NCBI GenBank assembly: GCA_017744365.1
Contig: JAGIBL010000002.1
Coordinates: 496,001 to 560,000 of the forward strand
DNA: 64,000 nucleotides
Source: Nocardioidaceae bacterium
GTDB taxonomy: Bacteria > Actinomycetota > Actinomycetes > Propionibacteriales > Nocardioidaceae
Direction of reading: 5' to 3'
The number at the start of each line of letters is the position of its first letter. The first letter of the stretch is position 1. The notes under the pieces were generated by a model. It was given only the letters and a program-made list of their open reading frames with translations. It was not told the DNA's origin and searched no databases. Positions 25,242-34,190 of this stretch are shown here, piece after piece. The position numbers and the translations under genes are program-made.

Positions 25242-26249
25242 GTGCACGTGCTCTTCGGCGACAGCGCCGTCCAGATCATCACCGCCGGCTTCTTCGTCGG
25301 CATCGTCGTCGGCATCACCGGCATGGGCGGCGGCGCACTGATGACCCCGGCGCTGATCTTCCTCGGCGTCGGCGACACCTCCTCCATCGTGACCGCGGAC
25401 CTGACCGCCGCGGCCGTCTACAAGTCCGGCGGCGCGGTGGTGCACTCCAAGCACGGCGAGCCGCACTTCCGGCTCGCGGCCTGGCTGATCGCCGGCTCGG
25501 TGCCGATGGCCTTCCTCGGCCCGCACCTGGTCGACTGGTTCGTGGACCCCGACGACGTGGAGAACCTGCTCAAGGAGTGCATCGGCTTCGCGCTCCTGCT
25601 CGCCGCCTCCACCTACGCGATCCGGCTCTGGATCCAGCTGATCCGGGTGCGCCGCGGCGCCCACGGCGAGGGCGAGACCCGGATCCGGCCGATCCCGACC
25701 CTGCTCACCGGCGCGCTGGGCGGCCTGCTCGTCGGCGTCACCTCGGTCGGCTCGGGCTCGGTCATCATGGTGATCCTGCTGATCCTCTACCCGGCGCTCG
25801 GACCGCTGAAGCTGGTCGGCACCGACCTGGTGCAGGCCGTGCCGCTCGTGCTGGCCGCGGCGATCTCGAACATCATGGTCAACGGGCTGGAGTGGAGCCT
25901 CACCGTGCCGCTGATCCTCGGCTCCGTGCCCGGCACGCTGCTCGGGGCACGGTTCGCCGCCAAGGTGCCGCAGTCGATCATCCGGCGCGGCATCGTGATC
26001 GTGCTGACGATGTCCGGCATCGCGCTGCTGGACAAGGCCGGCTGGGCTCCGCTCGGCGCCGGCGAGGACGACACCCACCCGGTGCTGATCGCGGTCATCG
26101 GGCTGGTGATGCTCGTGTTCGTGCCGTTGGTGTGGGGCCTGCTGCGCAAGCAGCAGGGGATGCCGATGTTCGGCGCCCCGACGGTCGCCGAGCTGGAGAA
26201 GGGCCCGGGAGCCGAGCCCGTTCACGAGCAGGGCACGCACGCTCCGTAG
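25242..26249 (+). CDS. TauE/SafE-family sulfite/sulfonate-type membrane transporter
   Basis: A 335-residue membrane protein with about eight helices in two inverted halves, each opening with a glycine-rich family motif: VGITGMGGGALMTPAL (about 23-38) and VGVTSVGSGSV in the second half. TauE-type proteins move sulfite, thiosulfate or organosulfonates. Its place between cysC and cysD/cysN suggests sulfite or sulfate handling in assimilation. The GTG has a weak GGGA site upstream. The TAG stop is also the start of the -10 of the next gene. Confidence 0.88.
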   Translation: MHVLFGDSAVQIITAGFFVGIVVGITGMGGGALMTPALIFLGVGDTSSIVTADLTAAAVYKSGGAVVHSKHGEPHFRLAAWLIAGSVPMAFLGPHLVDWFVDPDDVENLLKECIGFALLLAASTYAIRLWIQLIRVRRGAHGEGETRIRPIPTLLTGALGGLLVGVTSVGSGSVIMVILLILYPALGPLKLVGTDLVQAVPLVLAAAISNIMVNGLEWSLTVPLILGSVPGTLLGARFAAKVPQSIIRRGIVIVLTMSGIALLDKAGWAPLGAGEDDTHPVLIAVIGLVMLVFVPLVWGLLRKQQGMPMFGAPTVAELEKGPGAEPVHEQGTHAP

Positions 26250-26252
26250 CAT
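26247..26252 (+). promoter_or_regulatory. Candidate -10 for the leaderless histidine phosphatase gene
   Basis: TAGCAT overlaps the tauE-like stop codon and ends 7 nt before the ATG at 26260. Confidence 0.45.
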
Positions 26253-26259
26253 CGGGCCC

Positions 26260-26943
26260 ATGCGGCTGCTGCTCCTGCGACACGGTCAGACCCACGGCAA
26301 CACCTCGGGGGCGCTCGACACCGCGATCCCCGGGCTGGACCTGACCGAGCTCGGCGTCCGGCAGGCCGAGGCGGCCGCGCGGGTGCTCGCCGCGCCGGAC
26401 GGGCTGCCGCCGGTGGACGGCATCTTCGTCTCCCCGCTGGTGCGCACCAGCCAGACCGCGGCACCGCTGGCCGACGCCCTCGGGATGACCCCGACGATCC
26501 TGGACGGCATCCGCGAGATCGCCGCCGGGGACTACGAGATGGCCACCGACGAGTACTCGATCCTCGGGTACGTCGGCACCGTCGCGGACTGGATCGAGGG
26601 CCGGCTGGACCCGCGGATGTCCGGCAGCGAGACCGGGCACGAGTTCCTGGCGCGGTACGACGACGCGGTCGCGACCATCGCCGCGGGCGGCCACGAGCGC
26701 GCGCTGATCGTCAGCCACGGTGCCGCGATCCGGACCTGGGTGGCCAACCGGGTCAACGGCTCGGCCCACCACGAGAAGGCAACCGAAGGCTTCCACAACA
26801 CCGCCTGCATCGAGCTGGACGGGACGCCGGAGGACGGCTGGACGGTGATCTCGTGGAGCGAGGACGCCATCGGGGGTCCCCTTGATGGACAGAGCTTGGA
26901 CGACGAGACCGCCCCGGACCCGACCGGCGGCGAGCTCGAGTAG
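26260..26943 (+). CDS. Histidine phosphatase superfamily protein
   Basis: A 227-residue phosphoglycerate-mutase-like phosphatase. The catalytic LLRHGQT is at residues 5-11 (His8), the substrate Arg in SPLVRTSQTA, and the second catalytic His in IVSHGAAIR. Acidic C-terminal tail. It is a phosphatase rather than a mutase by motif layout. It sits within the sulfate-assimilation cluster but with its own leaderless promoter, so a direct sulfur role (for example on 3'-phosphoadenosine phosphate) is only a guess. Confidence 0.88.
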   Translation: MRLLLLRHGQTHGNTSGALDTAIPGLDLTELGVRQAEAAARVLAAPDGLPPVDGIFVSPLVRTSQTAAPLADALGMTPTILDGIREIAAGDYEMATDEYSILGYVGTVADWIEGRLDPRMSGSETGHEFLARYDDAVATIAAGGHERALIVSHGAAIRTWVANRVNGSAHHEKATEGFHNTACIELDGTPEDGWTVISWSEDAIGGPLDGQSLDDETAPDPTGGELE

Positions 26944-26962
26944 CTTCGTCGTACCAGGAAAA

Positions 26963-26976
26963 TAGAACACGTTCCA
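26963..26976. promoter_or_regulatory. KstR-like palindromic operator upstream of cysD
   Basis: TAGAACACGTTCCA fits TNNAAC-NN-GTTNNA, the consensus I know for the TetR-type steroid regulator KstR. It lies 77 bp before cysD. A near-copy occurs in front of gmd (47747-47760). Confidence 0.4.
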
Positions 26977-27053
26977 CTGACGTGAGACGATGGTCGGTCG
27001 CTCCGGACCCGCCGGATACGATGACGGCTGCCGTTCCCAGGTGAGAGGCCCTC

Positions 27054-27968
27054 ATGACCCAGACCCATGTCGACTACCAGCTGAGCCAGCTCGACCAGCT
27101 CGAGGCGGAGTCGATCCACATCTTCCGCGAGGTCGCCGCGGAGTTCGAGCGACCGGTGCTGATGTTCTCCGGTGGCAAGGACTCCATCGTGATGATGCGC
27201 CTGGCGGAGAAGGCGTTCTACCCGGCGAAGATCCCGTTCCCGGTGCTCCAGGTCGACACCGGCTACGACTTTCCCGAGGTGCTGGCCACCCGGGACAACT
27301 GGGTCAACCGGCTGGGCGTGCGGCTGATCGTGGCCAGCGTCGAGGAGGCCATCAAGAACGGCGTCGTCGTCGACGACGGCAAGACCTCCCGCAACCGGCT
27401 GCAGATCGGCACGCTGCTCAACGCGCTCGAGGAGGGCTCGTTCACCGCGGCCTTCGGCGGCGGCCGGCGTGACGAGGAGAAGGCGCGCGCCAAGGAGCGG
27501 GTCTACTCCCACCGCGACGAGTTCGGCCAGTGGGACCCGAAGAACCAGCGCCCCGAGCTGTGGAGCCTCTACAACGGGCGGCTGCACGAGGGCGAGCACA
27601 TGCGGATCTTCCCGATCAGCAACTGGACCGAGCTCGACATCTGGCACTACATCGGCCGCGAGGGCATCGAGATCCCCTCGATCTACTTCTCCCACCAGCG
27701 CCGGGTCTTCGAGCGCGACGGGATGCTGCTCACCGAGTCCGAGTTCAACCCGTGCCGTCCGGGCGAGGAGGCCCGCGAGCGGACCGTGCGGTTCCGCACC
27801 GTCGGCGACCTGACCCTGACCGGCTGCGTGGAGTCGACCGCCAGCACCATCGACGAGATCATCGACGAGGTCGCGATCGCCCGGGTCACCGAGCGCGGCG
27901 CCACCCGCGGCGACGACCGGTTCTCCGAGGCAGCCATGGAGGACCGGAAGAAGGAAGGCTACTTCTGA
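27054..27968 (+). CDS. cysD: Sulfate adenylyltransferase small subunit
   Basis: A 304-residue PP-loop ATP pyrophosphatase that makes adenylyl sulfate from sulfate and ATP with CysN. The nucleotide motif FSGGKDSIVMMRL is at about 39-51. LQVDTGYDFPEVLATRD and the C-terminal EDRKKEGYF ending are typical CysD. The ATG follows GAGAGG. The stop overlaps the cysN start as TGATG, so the two subunits are made together. Confidence 0.96.
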   Translation: MTQTHVDYQLSQLDQLEAESIHIFREVAAEFERPVLMFSGGKDSIVMMRLAEKAFYPAKIPFPVLQVDTGYDFPEVLATRDNWVNRLGVRLIVASVEEAIKNGVVVDDGKTSRNRLQIGTLLNALEEGSFTAAFGGGRRDEEKARAKERVYSHRDEFGQWDPKNQRPELWSLYNGRLHEGEHMRIFPISNWTELDIWHYIGREGIEIPSIYFSHQRRVFERDGMLLTESEFNPCRPGEEARERTVRFRTVGDLTLTGCVESTASTIDEIIDEVAIARVTERGATRGDDRFSEAAMEDRKKEGYF

Positions 27969-29254
27969 TGTCTGCTTCTGATCAGGGCGCTCCCGGGCGG
28001 TCCATGGACCTGCTCCGGTTCGCCACCGCCGGCTCGGTCGACGACGGCAAGTCCACGCTGATCGGCCGGCTGCTGCTGGACTCCAAGGCGATCTTCGAGG
28101 ACCAGCTCGAGGCCGTCGAGGCGACCTCGGAGGCCAAGGGCTACGACTACACCGACCTGGCGCTGCTCACCGACGGGCTGCGCTCGGAGCGCGAGCAGGG
28201 CATCACCATCGACGTGGCGTACCGCTACTTCGCGACGCCGACACGGAAGTTCATCATCGCCGACACCCCCGGGCACGTGCAGTACACCCGGAACATGGTC
28301 ACCGGTGCCTCCACCGCCGACCTCGGCCTGGTGCTCGTCGACGCCCGCCAGGGCCTGACCGAGCAGTCCCGCCGGCACGCGGTGATCATCTCGCTGCTGC
28401 GGGTGCCGCACCTGGTGCTCGCGGTGAACAAGATGGACCTCGTCGAGTTCGACCAGGCGGTCTTCGACAAGATCCACGCCGAGTTCACCCAGTTCGCGAC
28501 CAAGCTGAACATCCCGGACCTCGAGGTCATCCCGATCTCCGCGCTCCAGGGCGACAACGTGGTGACCCGGTCGGAGAACATGCCCTGGTACCAGGGCCCG
28601 ACGCTGATGCACCACCTCGAGCACGTGCACGTGGCCTCCGACCGCGACCTCATCGACGCGCGGTTCCCGGTCCAGTACGTCGTCCGCCCGAAGTCCGACG
28701 AGTTCCACGACTATCGCGGCTACGGCGGCCAGATCGCCGGCGGCGTGCTGAAGAAGGGCGACGAGGTCGTCGTGCTCCCGAGCGGGATGACCTCGACCAT
28801 CGAGGGCATCGACCTGTTCGACCAGGAGATCGACCAGGCGTTCCCGCCGATGTCGGTGACCGTGCGGCTGGCCGACGACGTGGACGTCTCCCGCGGCGAC
28901 ATGATCGCCCGGGTCAAGAACGCCCCGACCCCGTCGCAGGACATCGACGCGATGATCTGCTGGATGACCAGCGAGCCGCTGCGCCCCAAGCAGAAGCTCG
29001 CCATCAAGCACACCACCCGGACGGGACGTGCGCTGGTCAAGGACATCCAGTACCGCCTGGACGTCAACACCCTGCACCGCGACCAGGAGACCAAGGAGCT
29101 GGGCCTCAACGAGATCGGCCGCATCCAGCTGCGCACCACGGTCCCGCTGCTCTGCGACCCCTACTCGAAGAACCGCACCACGGGTTCCTTCATCCTCATC
29201 GACGAGGCCACCGGCGTCACCGTCGGGGCCGGGATGATCAACAGCAGCTCCTGA
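27968..29254 (+). CDS. cysN: Sulfate adenylyltransferase GTPase subunit
   Basis: A 428-residue EF-Tu-like GTPase driving APS synthesis by CysD. G1 GSVDDGKST (22-30), DTPGH and NKMDLVEF are intact. It ends at the third beta-barrel domain with no fused APS kinase, unlike the mycobacterial CysNC fusion; the kinase is separate at 24025. Its stop codon lies at the edge of a cluster of inverted repeats. Confidence 0.96.
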   Translation: MSASDQGAPGRSMDLLRFATAGSVDDGKSTLIGRLLLDSKAIFEDQLEAVEATSEAKGYDYTDLALLTDGLRSEREQGITIDVAYRYFATPTRKFIIADTPGHVQYTRNMVTGASTADLGLVLVDARQGLTEQSRRHAVIISLLRVPHLVLAVNKMDLVEFDQAVFDKIHAEFTQFATKLNIPDLEVIPISALQGDNVVTRSENMPWYQGPTLMHHLEHVHVASDRDLIDARFPVQYVVRPKSDEFHDYRGYGGQIAGGVLKKGDEVVVLPSGMTSTIEGIDLFDQEIDQAFPPMSVTVRLADDVDVSRGDMIARVKNAPTPSQDIDAMICWMTSEPLRPKQKLAIKHTTRTGRALVKDIQYRLDVNTLHRDQETKELGLNEIGRIQLRTTVPLLCDPYSKNRTTGSFILIDEATGVTVGAGMINSSS

Positions 29255-29375
29255 ACGCTGACCCGGCGCAAAAGTGCGCGTGTGAACGCTGACCTGGCGC
29301 AAAGGTGCACGTAGTACGTGCACCTTTGCGCCAGGTCAGCGCAATTACGTGCACCTTTGCGCCGGGTCAGTGGGT
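29254..29375. repeat. Palindromic repeat cluster between cysN and manA
   Basis: Four copies of a ~26-bp unit with core TGACC(C/T)GGCGCAAAGGTGCA: copies 1 (29254-29280, imperfect) and 2 (29285-29313) are direct; copies 3 (29315-29341) and 4 (29346-29371) are inverted. Copies 2 and 3 form a perfect 26-bp stem around one base (29288-29340). The cluster fills the convergent gap and overlaps the manA stop and the last base of cysN, so it may act as a bidirectional terminator, but it is far larger than needed. Confidence 0.85.
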
Positions 29376-30575
29376 TTGGCGCCAGGTGGGGACGGCGTCG
29401 ATGAGGCGGGAGGTCAGGGCCTCCGAGGGCGGCACGTAGGCCTGCGCGACCTCGCCGAGGCCGTGCACGGTGACGCCGCTGTCGTCCGGGGACAGGTACA
29501 GCGACTCCCCGCGCCCCAGGGTCAGCTTCTCCCCCGCGTCGGTGGTCACGGTCACCTCGCCGCCGATGCAGACCAGCAGGCTGCCCTCGCACCGCACCAG
29601 CGCGACGCCCTCGGGCGCGGCCGCGGAGATCTGGGTGACCGCGAGCGCGAAGCCGCCGCCGGCCGGGGAGAACACCTCGGTGTCGTACTCGATGAAGTCC
29701 GGGGTCACCCGCGAGACCCGGGCCATCCCGCTCTCCAGGCAGGCCACCAGACCCTCGGGGTCGATGTGCTTCGAGGTCAGCCCGGCGCGCAGCACGTTGT
29801 CCGAGCTGGCCATCACCTCCAGGCACAGGCCCTTGAGGTGCGCGTGGATCACGCCGGTCTCCAGGTACGCCGCCTCGCCGGGCTGCAGCGTCATCCGGTT
29901 CAGCATCAGCGAGATCACCACGCCCACGTCATCCGGGTGGTGCTCGGCGATCTCCACCGCGGTGGCGTAGGCGCGCTTGATGTCCATCCCCAGCGAGGCG
30001 AGCGTCCGGCAGGCACCGACGATCTGGTGGACCTCGGCCGGGTCGATCTCCTCCGACAGCAGCCGCTCGATCAGCCGGACGATGCTGGCGAAGCCCGGCT
30101 GCGAGCGCAGGTCGTCGGCCAGCCGCTGGCTCAGCGGGGTGTTCAGCGGGCCCAGCACCCGCAGGATCTCCGCGGTCGGGCGGAACCCGATGAGGCTGTC
30201 GAAGGTGGTCAGCGCGAAGACCATCTCGGGCTTGTGGTTCGGGTCCTTGTAGACCCGGTGCGGTGCCTCCAGCGGGACGCCCGCCTCCTGCTCGCGCGCG
30301 AACCCGATCTCGGCCTGCGCGCGCGAGGGGTGCACCTGCAGCGAGAGCGGCCGGTCGGCGGCGAGCAGCTTGACCATGAAGGGCAGGTCCCCGGCGACGT
30401 CGGCCAGCGGCTTCTCGGTGCCGTCCGGGTCCACCGCGACCGACGGCTTGAGCGGGTGCGTGCCGATCCACATCTCCGCCACCGGCACGTCGGCACGACG
30501 GTCACCCAGGAAGTTCGGGATGGCCTCGGGGGAACCCCAGTCGTAGTTCTGGACGCCGTTGTGGAGCCGGTGCAT
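29367..30575 (-). CDS. manA: Mannose-6-phosphate isomerase, class I
   Basis: A 402-residue zinc isomerase interconverting fructose-6-P and mannose-6-P, feeding GDP-mannose for glycans (compare gmd and the epimerase at 46-48 kb). Motifs: NYDWGS near the N-terminus, GTHP, SLQVHPSRAQAE and the zinc/active-site YKDPNHKPEMV. ATG 30575 is preceded by TAGGCT with a 7-nt gap (leaderless). Its stop lies in the palindromic repeat cluster. Confidence 0.95.
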   Translation of the reverse strand: MHRLHNGVQNYDWGSPEAIPNFLGDRRADVPVAEMWIGTHPLKPSVAVDPDGTEKPLADVAGDLPFMVKLLAADRPLSLQVHPSRAQAEIGFAREQEAGVPLEAPHRVYKDPNHKPEMVFALTTFDSLIGFRPTAEILRVLGPLNTPLSQRLADDLRSQPGFASIVRLIERLLSEEIDPAEVHQIVGACRTLASLGMDIKRAYATAVEIAEHHPDDVGVVISLMLNRMTLQPGEAAYLETGVIHAHLKGLCLEVMASSDNVLRAGLTSKHIDPEGLVACLESGMARVSRVTPDFIEYDTEVFSPAGGGFALAVTQISAAAPEGVALVRCEGSLLVCIGGEVTVTTDAGEKLTLGRGESLYLSPDDSGVTVHGLGEVAQAYVPPSEALTSRLIDAVPTWRQTH

Positions 30576-30582
30576 GGGTTCC

Positions 30583-30588
30583 AGCCTA
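30583..30588 (-). promoter_or_regulatory. Candidate -10 for leaderless manA
   Basis: TAGGCT on the minus strand ends 7 nt before the ATG at 30575. Confidence 0.5.
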
Positions 30589-30631
30589 GAAGGGATGGCC
30601 CAGGCAGCGTGGGCGATTCAGCCGAGTGCGG

Positions 30632-31600
30632 TCACAACGTCGGGCGCACGTGCAAGCCGACCTCGGGGTCGACGACGGCCTCCTGGCCCGCCGCGATCCC
30701 GTCGGCCACGAGAGCGGCGTCGAGCGGCACCGCGCGCTTGACCAGGGCAAGCGCGATCGGGCCGAGCTCGTGGTGCCGGGCCGAGGAGCCGACCAGGCCG
30801 ATCTCCTTCTCGCCGTACGTGAGGGGAGCGCCCTGGGTGGGCAGCCGGTTGTCGGAGCCGTCCAGGTGCAGCAGCGTCAGCCGCCGCGGCGGACGGCCCA
30901 GCGTGTGCACCCGCGCGACCGTCTCCTGGCCGCGGTAGCAGCCCTTGTCGAGGTGCACCGCGCGCTCGATCCAGCCGACCTCGTTGGGAATGGTGCGGTG
31001 GTCGGTGTCCAGGCCCGGGCGCGGCTCCCCGCGCGCGATCCTCAGCGCCTCGAACGCCCACATCCCGGCGGCGGGTCCGGCGGCGTCGGCGTACTCGCGC
31101 AGGCGTGCGCGCGGGACCAGGTCGTACCGGCCATGAGGGTCATCGGCGAGCGGCCGCCAGGCGACCGCGATCTCGCCGGTGACGTCGGCGACCTCGACCC
31201 GCATCAGGAAGCGCATCGAGTCCAGCCACGAGGCCAGCGCGGGCGCGGTCCCGGGCTCGACGTGGGCGGTGAAGGACTCGCCGTCGTCGACGCCGTACAG
31301 GGCGTGCTCGATGTGCCCCTGCGGGGAGAGCACGAGGGTGGTGACCGGCTCGCCCGGGGCGAGCCCGAGCAGGTGCTGGGTGGTCAGCGAGTGCAGCCAG
31401 TCCAGCCGGTCCGGGCCGGTGATCCGGACGACGCCGCGGTGGGAGAGGTCGACGAAGCCGTCGCCCTGGGACAGCGTGCGCTGCTCGCCGTGGAAGGAGC
31501 CGTAGTGCGCGGGCACGGGCGCGTCGACGCCGTTTCCGGCGACGGCACCGGGGAGATCGAGCAGAGGGCTGGTCACGTCCACCCCAACAGTCTCCCGCAC
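30632..31600 (-). CDS. ygfZ: Folate-binding protein YgfZ (Fe-S cluster maintenance)
   Basis: A 322-residue GcvT-like protein that supports Fe-S enzyme assembly or repair with tetrahydrofolate. The YgfZ signature KGCYRGQE is present (HLDKGCYRGQETVARVH), as is the N-terminal DLSHRGVVRITGPDRLDWLH. GTG 31600 is chosen because TGAAAT lies 6 nt upstream (leaderless pattern); GTG 31582 or 31576 are alternatives and would lose 6 or 8 residues. Confidence 0.92.
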   Translation of the reverse strand: MRETVGVDVTSPLLDLPGAVAGNGVDAPVPAHYGSFHGEQRTLSQGDGFVDLSHRGVVRITGPDRLDWLHSLTTQHLLGLAPGEPVTTLVLSPQGHIEHALYGVDDGESFTAHVEPGTAPALASWLDSMRFLMRVEVADVTGEIAVAWRPLADDPHGRYDLVPRARLREYADAAGPAAGMWAFEALRIARGEPRPGLDTDHRTIPNEVGWIERAVHLDKGCYRGQETVARVHTLGRPPRRLTLLHLDGSDNRLPTQGAPLTYGEKEIGLVGSSARHHELGPIALALVKRAVPLDAALVADGIAAGQEAVVDPEVGLHVRPTL

Positions 31601-31606
31601 GGCACT

Positions 31607-31612
31607 ATTTCA
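31607..31612 (-). promoter_or_regulatory. Candidate -10 for leaderless ygfZ
   Basis: TGAAAT on the minus strand, 6 nt before GTG 31600. One mismatch to TANNNT, so weaker than its siblings. Confidence 0.35.
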
Positions 31613-31634
31613 GCGCCGCGCGGGAGACCTGCCG

Positions 31635-33662
31635 CTACTTCTTGTTGAGGCTGAACTGCGCCGAGGTGGAGGCGCCCAGGTACTTGCCCGGGTCACCGGC
31701 CCACGACGCGGTCAGCGGGTAGAACCCCGGCTTCTGGGTCAGCGTGATCGACGTCGCCGCCACGCCGCTGGCGTTGGTGGTCGCCGTCGCCGACTGGCTG
31801 CCGATCACGAACGTGACCACGTAGCCGGCCAGCGGACGGCCGAGCGCGTCGACGACCTTGGCCGAGACCGCGGTCGGCTTGTTCGGCGCGCCCTTGAGAC
31901 CACCGGTGTAGGCGATCGTGCTGGCCATCGCGGAGACGCCGTACGGCGAGGAGCCCGAACCGTCCGCGTCGAACAGCGCCGAGCCGGCGTACGACGCGGA
32001 GACGGTGTGCGCCCCGGCCGTCCTGGTGACCACGTACGCCAGGCTCGCCTGCCCGGACGCGTTGGTCGTCGCCGTACCGACCGGAGAGCCGTCCACCGAG
32101 AACACCACCGGCGCGTTGTTGATCGCGGTGCCGAACTCGTCGACGAGCGAGGCCGTCAGCGTGCTGGTGCTGCTGAAGTCCGCGGCCTGCGGTCCCGTGT
32201 AGGACAGCGTGGTGGCGTGCGTGCGGACGTGCACGGTGAAGTCACGGAGCGTGCAGGCGCCGTCCTTGTCGCACACGTTCACGGTCGGCGTCCGGTCGCC
32301 CGGCACCGCCCACGCGTGCGTCGCGCTGGCGCCGCCGTTGTCGATCGAGTCGCCGTCGCCGAACGCCCAGTCGTAGGTGAGCGTGGACTGGTCGGCCGCA
32401 CCCGGGTCGACGGCCTGCGCCTTCAGCGTGAGCGGCTTGCCCCACGGCACCGTCACCGGCGCGCCCGGGACCACGGTCACGTTCGGGTCGGCATTGTCGA
32501 CGTCGACCGCGAAGTCCTTGACGTCGGTCAGCCCGGTGGCGTCGGTGACGACCACCTGACCGGTGTAGTGGCCGTTGTCGGCGTAGGTGTGCTGCGGAGT
32601 GGCCGTGTGGCCGGGCCCGCTGCCGTCACCGAAGTCCCAGCTGTACGTCGCACCGGCGGCGCACGGGCCGGTCGCCGAGGTGGCGAAGTGCACCGGCGTG
32701 CCCTCGACCGCGTTCGGCGAGATCGTCACCGCGCCCAGCGAGGGCGGGATGTTGTTCGGCTGGATGGTGCCCAGGTCGACGCTGCCACCGGCACCCGACA
32801 TCGGAACCGAGATGTCGCTGGTCGCGACCGGGACGGTGGTGTTGTAGACGCTGACCCGGAAGCCCGGCGTCACGGTCACCGGGTTCGGCGCGACGAAGCC
32901 CGCGTCGACGTTGACGCCGCTGGCGATGTGCAGGCCGGGCGTGCTGGACAGGTCACCGAGCTCGTAGCCCAGGTCGTCGCCGGCCGGGATCTTGCACCCG
33001 ATCAGCAGCGGGTCGGTCTGGGCGTCCTCGCCGAGGTCGAGGTCGTTCGTGCCGACCACCTGGCTGGGCGTCCGCGCGGTGCGCACCGTCTCCAGCGCGT
33101 CCGGGGTGACCGTCACGTCGGAGACCATCTTCAGCGTCAGGTACGGGAAGCCGACGGCGAAGATGCTCGGGTCGAAGACCCCGACGTCGCCGCTCTCGAG
33201 GTGGCAGTCGTACGCGGCACCGCTGGCCTTGAGAGCACAGCTGCCGGTGGTGGTGATCCCGGCGGTCACGCTCATGCCGAGGGTGCCGAACGCGTCGGTG
33301 TCGACCGCGACCTCACCGGTCACCGAGTAGTGGATGCTCAGCGTGCCCGAGGCCGGACGGCCGTAGTCGACGCTCGGGTCGGCGTTGCGGCCCTGGCGCA
33401 CCTGGTCCGGGTCCCAGTCGACCGAGACGACCGCCGGCTGGCTCCAGTCGGCGTCCGCCGAGAAGGAGAGCGAGCCGTGGAAGGCACCGCTGGCCCAGGG
33501 GTAGGACTCGGTGCCCAGGGTCTGGCTGCCCGAGATCGTGGTGGTGACGGCGCCGGTGTCGGCCGAGGCCGGGCCGGCGAAGGCGACCAGGCCGGTCACC
33601 GAGAGAGCGGCAGCGGCGACGAGGCCGATACCGCGACGTGGCAGGGGTGTTCGTTGCTTCAT
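31635..33662 (-). CDS. Secreted multidomain surface protein with PKD and bacterial Ig-like domains
   Basis: A 675-residue exported protein. Signal peptide 1-35 ends AFAGPASA. After a unique beta-rich N-terminal half (about 36-330) come two PKD-like domains (YSWDFGDGSG and YDWAFGDGDS) and two bacterial Ig-like domains, each with an ATTNASG(Q/V)A motif. There is no LPXTG, transmembrane anchor or enzyme motif, so it is probably shed or held by the wall non-covalently. ATG 33662 has GAAAGG upstream. Function is unknown beyond a likely adhesive or scaffold role. Confidence 0.85.
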   Translation of the reverse strand: MKQRTPLPRRGIGLVAAAALSVTGLVAFAGPASADTGAVTTTISGSQTLGTESYPWASGAFHGSLSFSADADWSQPAVVSVDWDPDQVRQGRNADPSVDYGRPASGTLSIHYSVTGEVAVDTDAFGTLGMSVTAGITTTGSCALKASGAAYDCHLESGDVGVFDPSIFAVGFPYLTLKMVSDVTVTPDALETVRTARTPSQVVGTNDLDLGEDAQTDPLLIGCKIPAGDDLGYELGDLSSTPGLHIASGVNVDAGFVAPNPVTVTPGFRVSVYNTTVPVATSDISVPMSGAGGSVDLGTIQPNNIPPSLGAVTISPNAVEGTPVHFATSATGPCAAGATYSWDFGDGSGPGHTATPQHTYADNGHYTGQVVVTDATGLTDVKDFAVDVDNADPNVTVVPGAPVTVPWGKPLTLKAQAVDPGAADQSTLTYDWAFGDGDSIDNGGASATHAWAVPGDRTPTVNVCDKDGACTLRDFTVHVRTHATTLSYTGPQAADFSSTSTLTASLVDEFGTAINNAPVVFSVDGSPVGTATTNASGQASLAYVVTRTAGAHTVSASYAGSALFDADGSGSSPYGVSAMASTIAYTGGLKGAPNKPTAVSAKVVDALGRPLAGYVVTFVIGSQSATATTNASGVAATSITLTQKPGFYPLTASWAGDPGKYLGASTSAQFSLNKK

Positions 33663-33773
33663 GGTGGAACGGACCTTTCTCCCAGGCAGGCCCGGCACCG
33701 CCGCCGAGCCTGCGTGCATGCGGAAGTCCCGCACCAGCACAGAGGGAGGAAGAAGTCGTCAGATACGCGCGGA

Positions 33774-34190
33774 TCAGGCCTGTTCGGCGCAGTCCGCGCA
33801 CAGACCGAAGACGGTCAGGTGCCCGTAGTCCGGAGCGAACCCGTGCCGGGCGACCAGCGGGCCGAGCGCGGACTCGACGTCGGCGCGGCCCACGCTGATG
33901 ACCTTCTTGCAGCTCCGGCAGACCAGGTGGGCGTGCTCGTGACCGGTGGCGGCGTGGTAGGTCGGCGCCCGGTCGGACAGGTGCGCGTGCCGGATCAGCC
34001 CGAGCTCGTCGAGCAGCTCCAGGGTCCGGTAGACGGTGGACAGGTTGATCGCCTCGGAGTGCGCTCGCACCTCGGCGTAGACGGCGTCGGGGGTGGCGTG
34101 CCCGAGCTTCTCCACCGCCGCGAGCACCAGCTCGCGCTGCGGGGTCAGCCGGTGGCCGCTCTCGCGCAGGCGCTGCTGCCAGTCGGACAT
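33774..34190 (-). CDS. Fur-family metalloregulator
   Basis: A 138-residue Fur family repressor: winged helix (about 5-80, NLSTVYRTLELL recognition helix), regulatory metal-site HEHAHLVC (His84, 86, 88) and two structural CxxC pairs (Cys91/94, Cys131/134). Whether it senses iron, zinc or peroxide cannot be decided. ATG 34190 overlaps the nitrobindin stop (TGATG); the in-frame GTG three bases earlier is the alternative. It is the third gene of a small operon after a 38-residue membrane protein and nitrobindin. Confidence 0.92.
   Translation of the reverse strand: MSDWQQRLRESGHRLTPQRELVLAAVEKLGHATPDAVYAEVRAHSEAINLSTVYRTLELLDELGLIRHAHLSDRAPTYHAATGHEHAHLVCRSCKKVISVGRADVESALGPLVARHGFAPDYGHLTVFGLCADCAEQA

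Noticed and set aside
26963-26976. SOS (LexA) box
   Set aside because: The GAAC and GTTC arms are separated by 2 bp, while the Gram-positive LexA box needs 4.
26944-27053. Leader peptide upstream of cysD
   Set aside because: An ATG at 26990 opens a frame, but it runs into cysD and lacks the Arg/Ser/Cys pattern of the leader found at 45240.
29254-29375. Integrase attachment site or insertion sequence end
   Set aside because: No transposase or integrase gene and no target duplication are visible in or beside the cluster.
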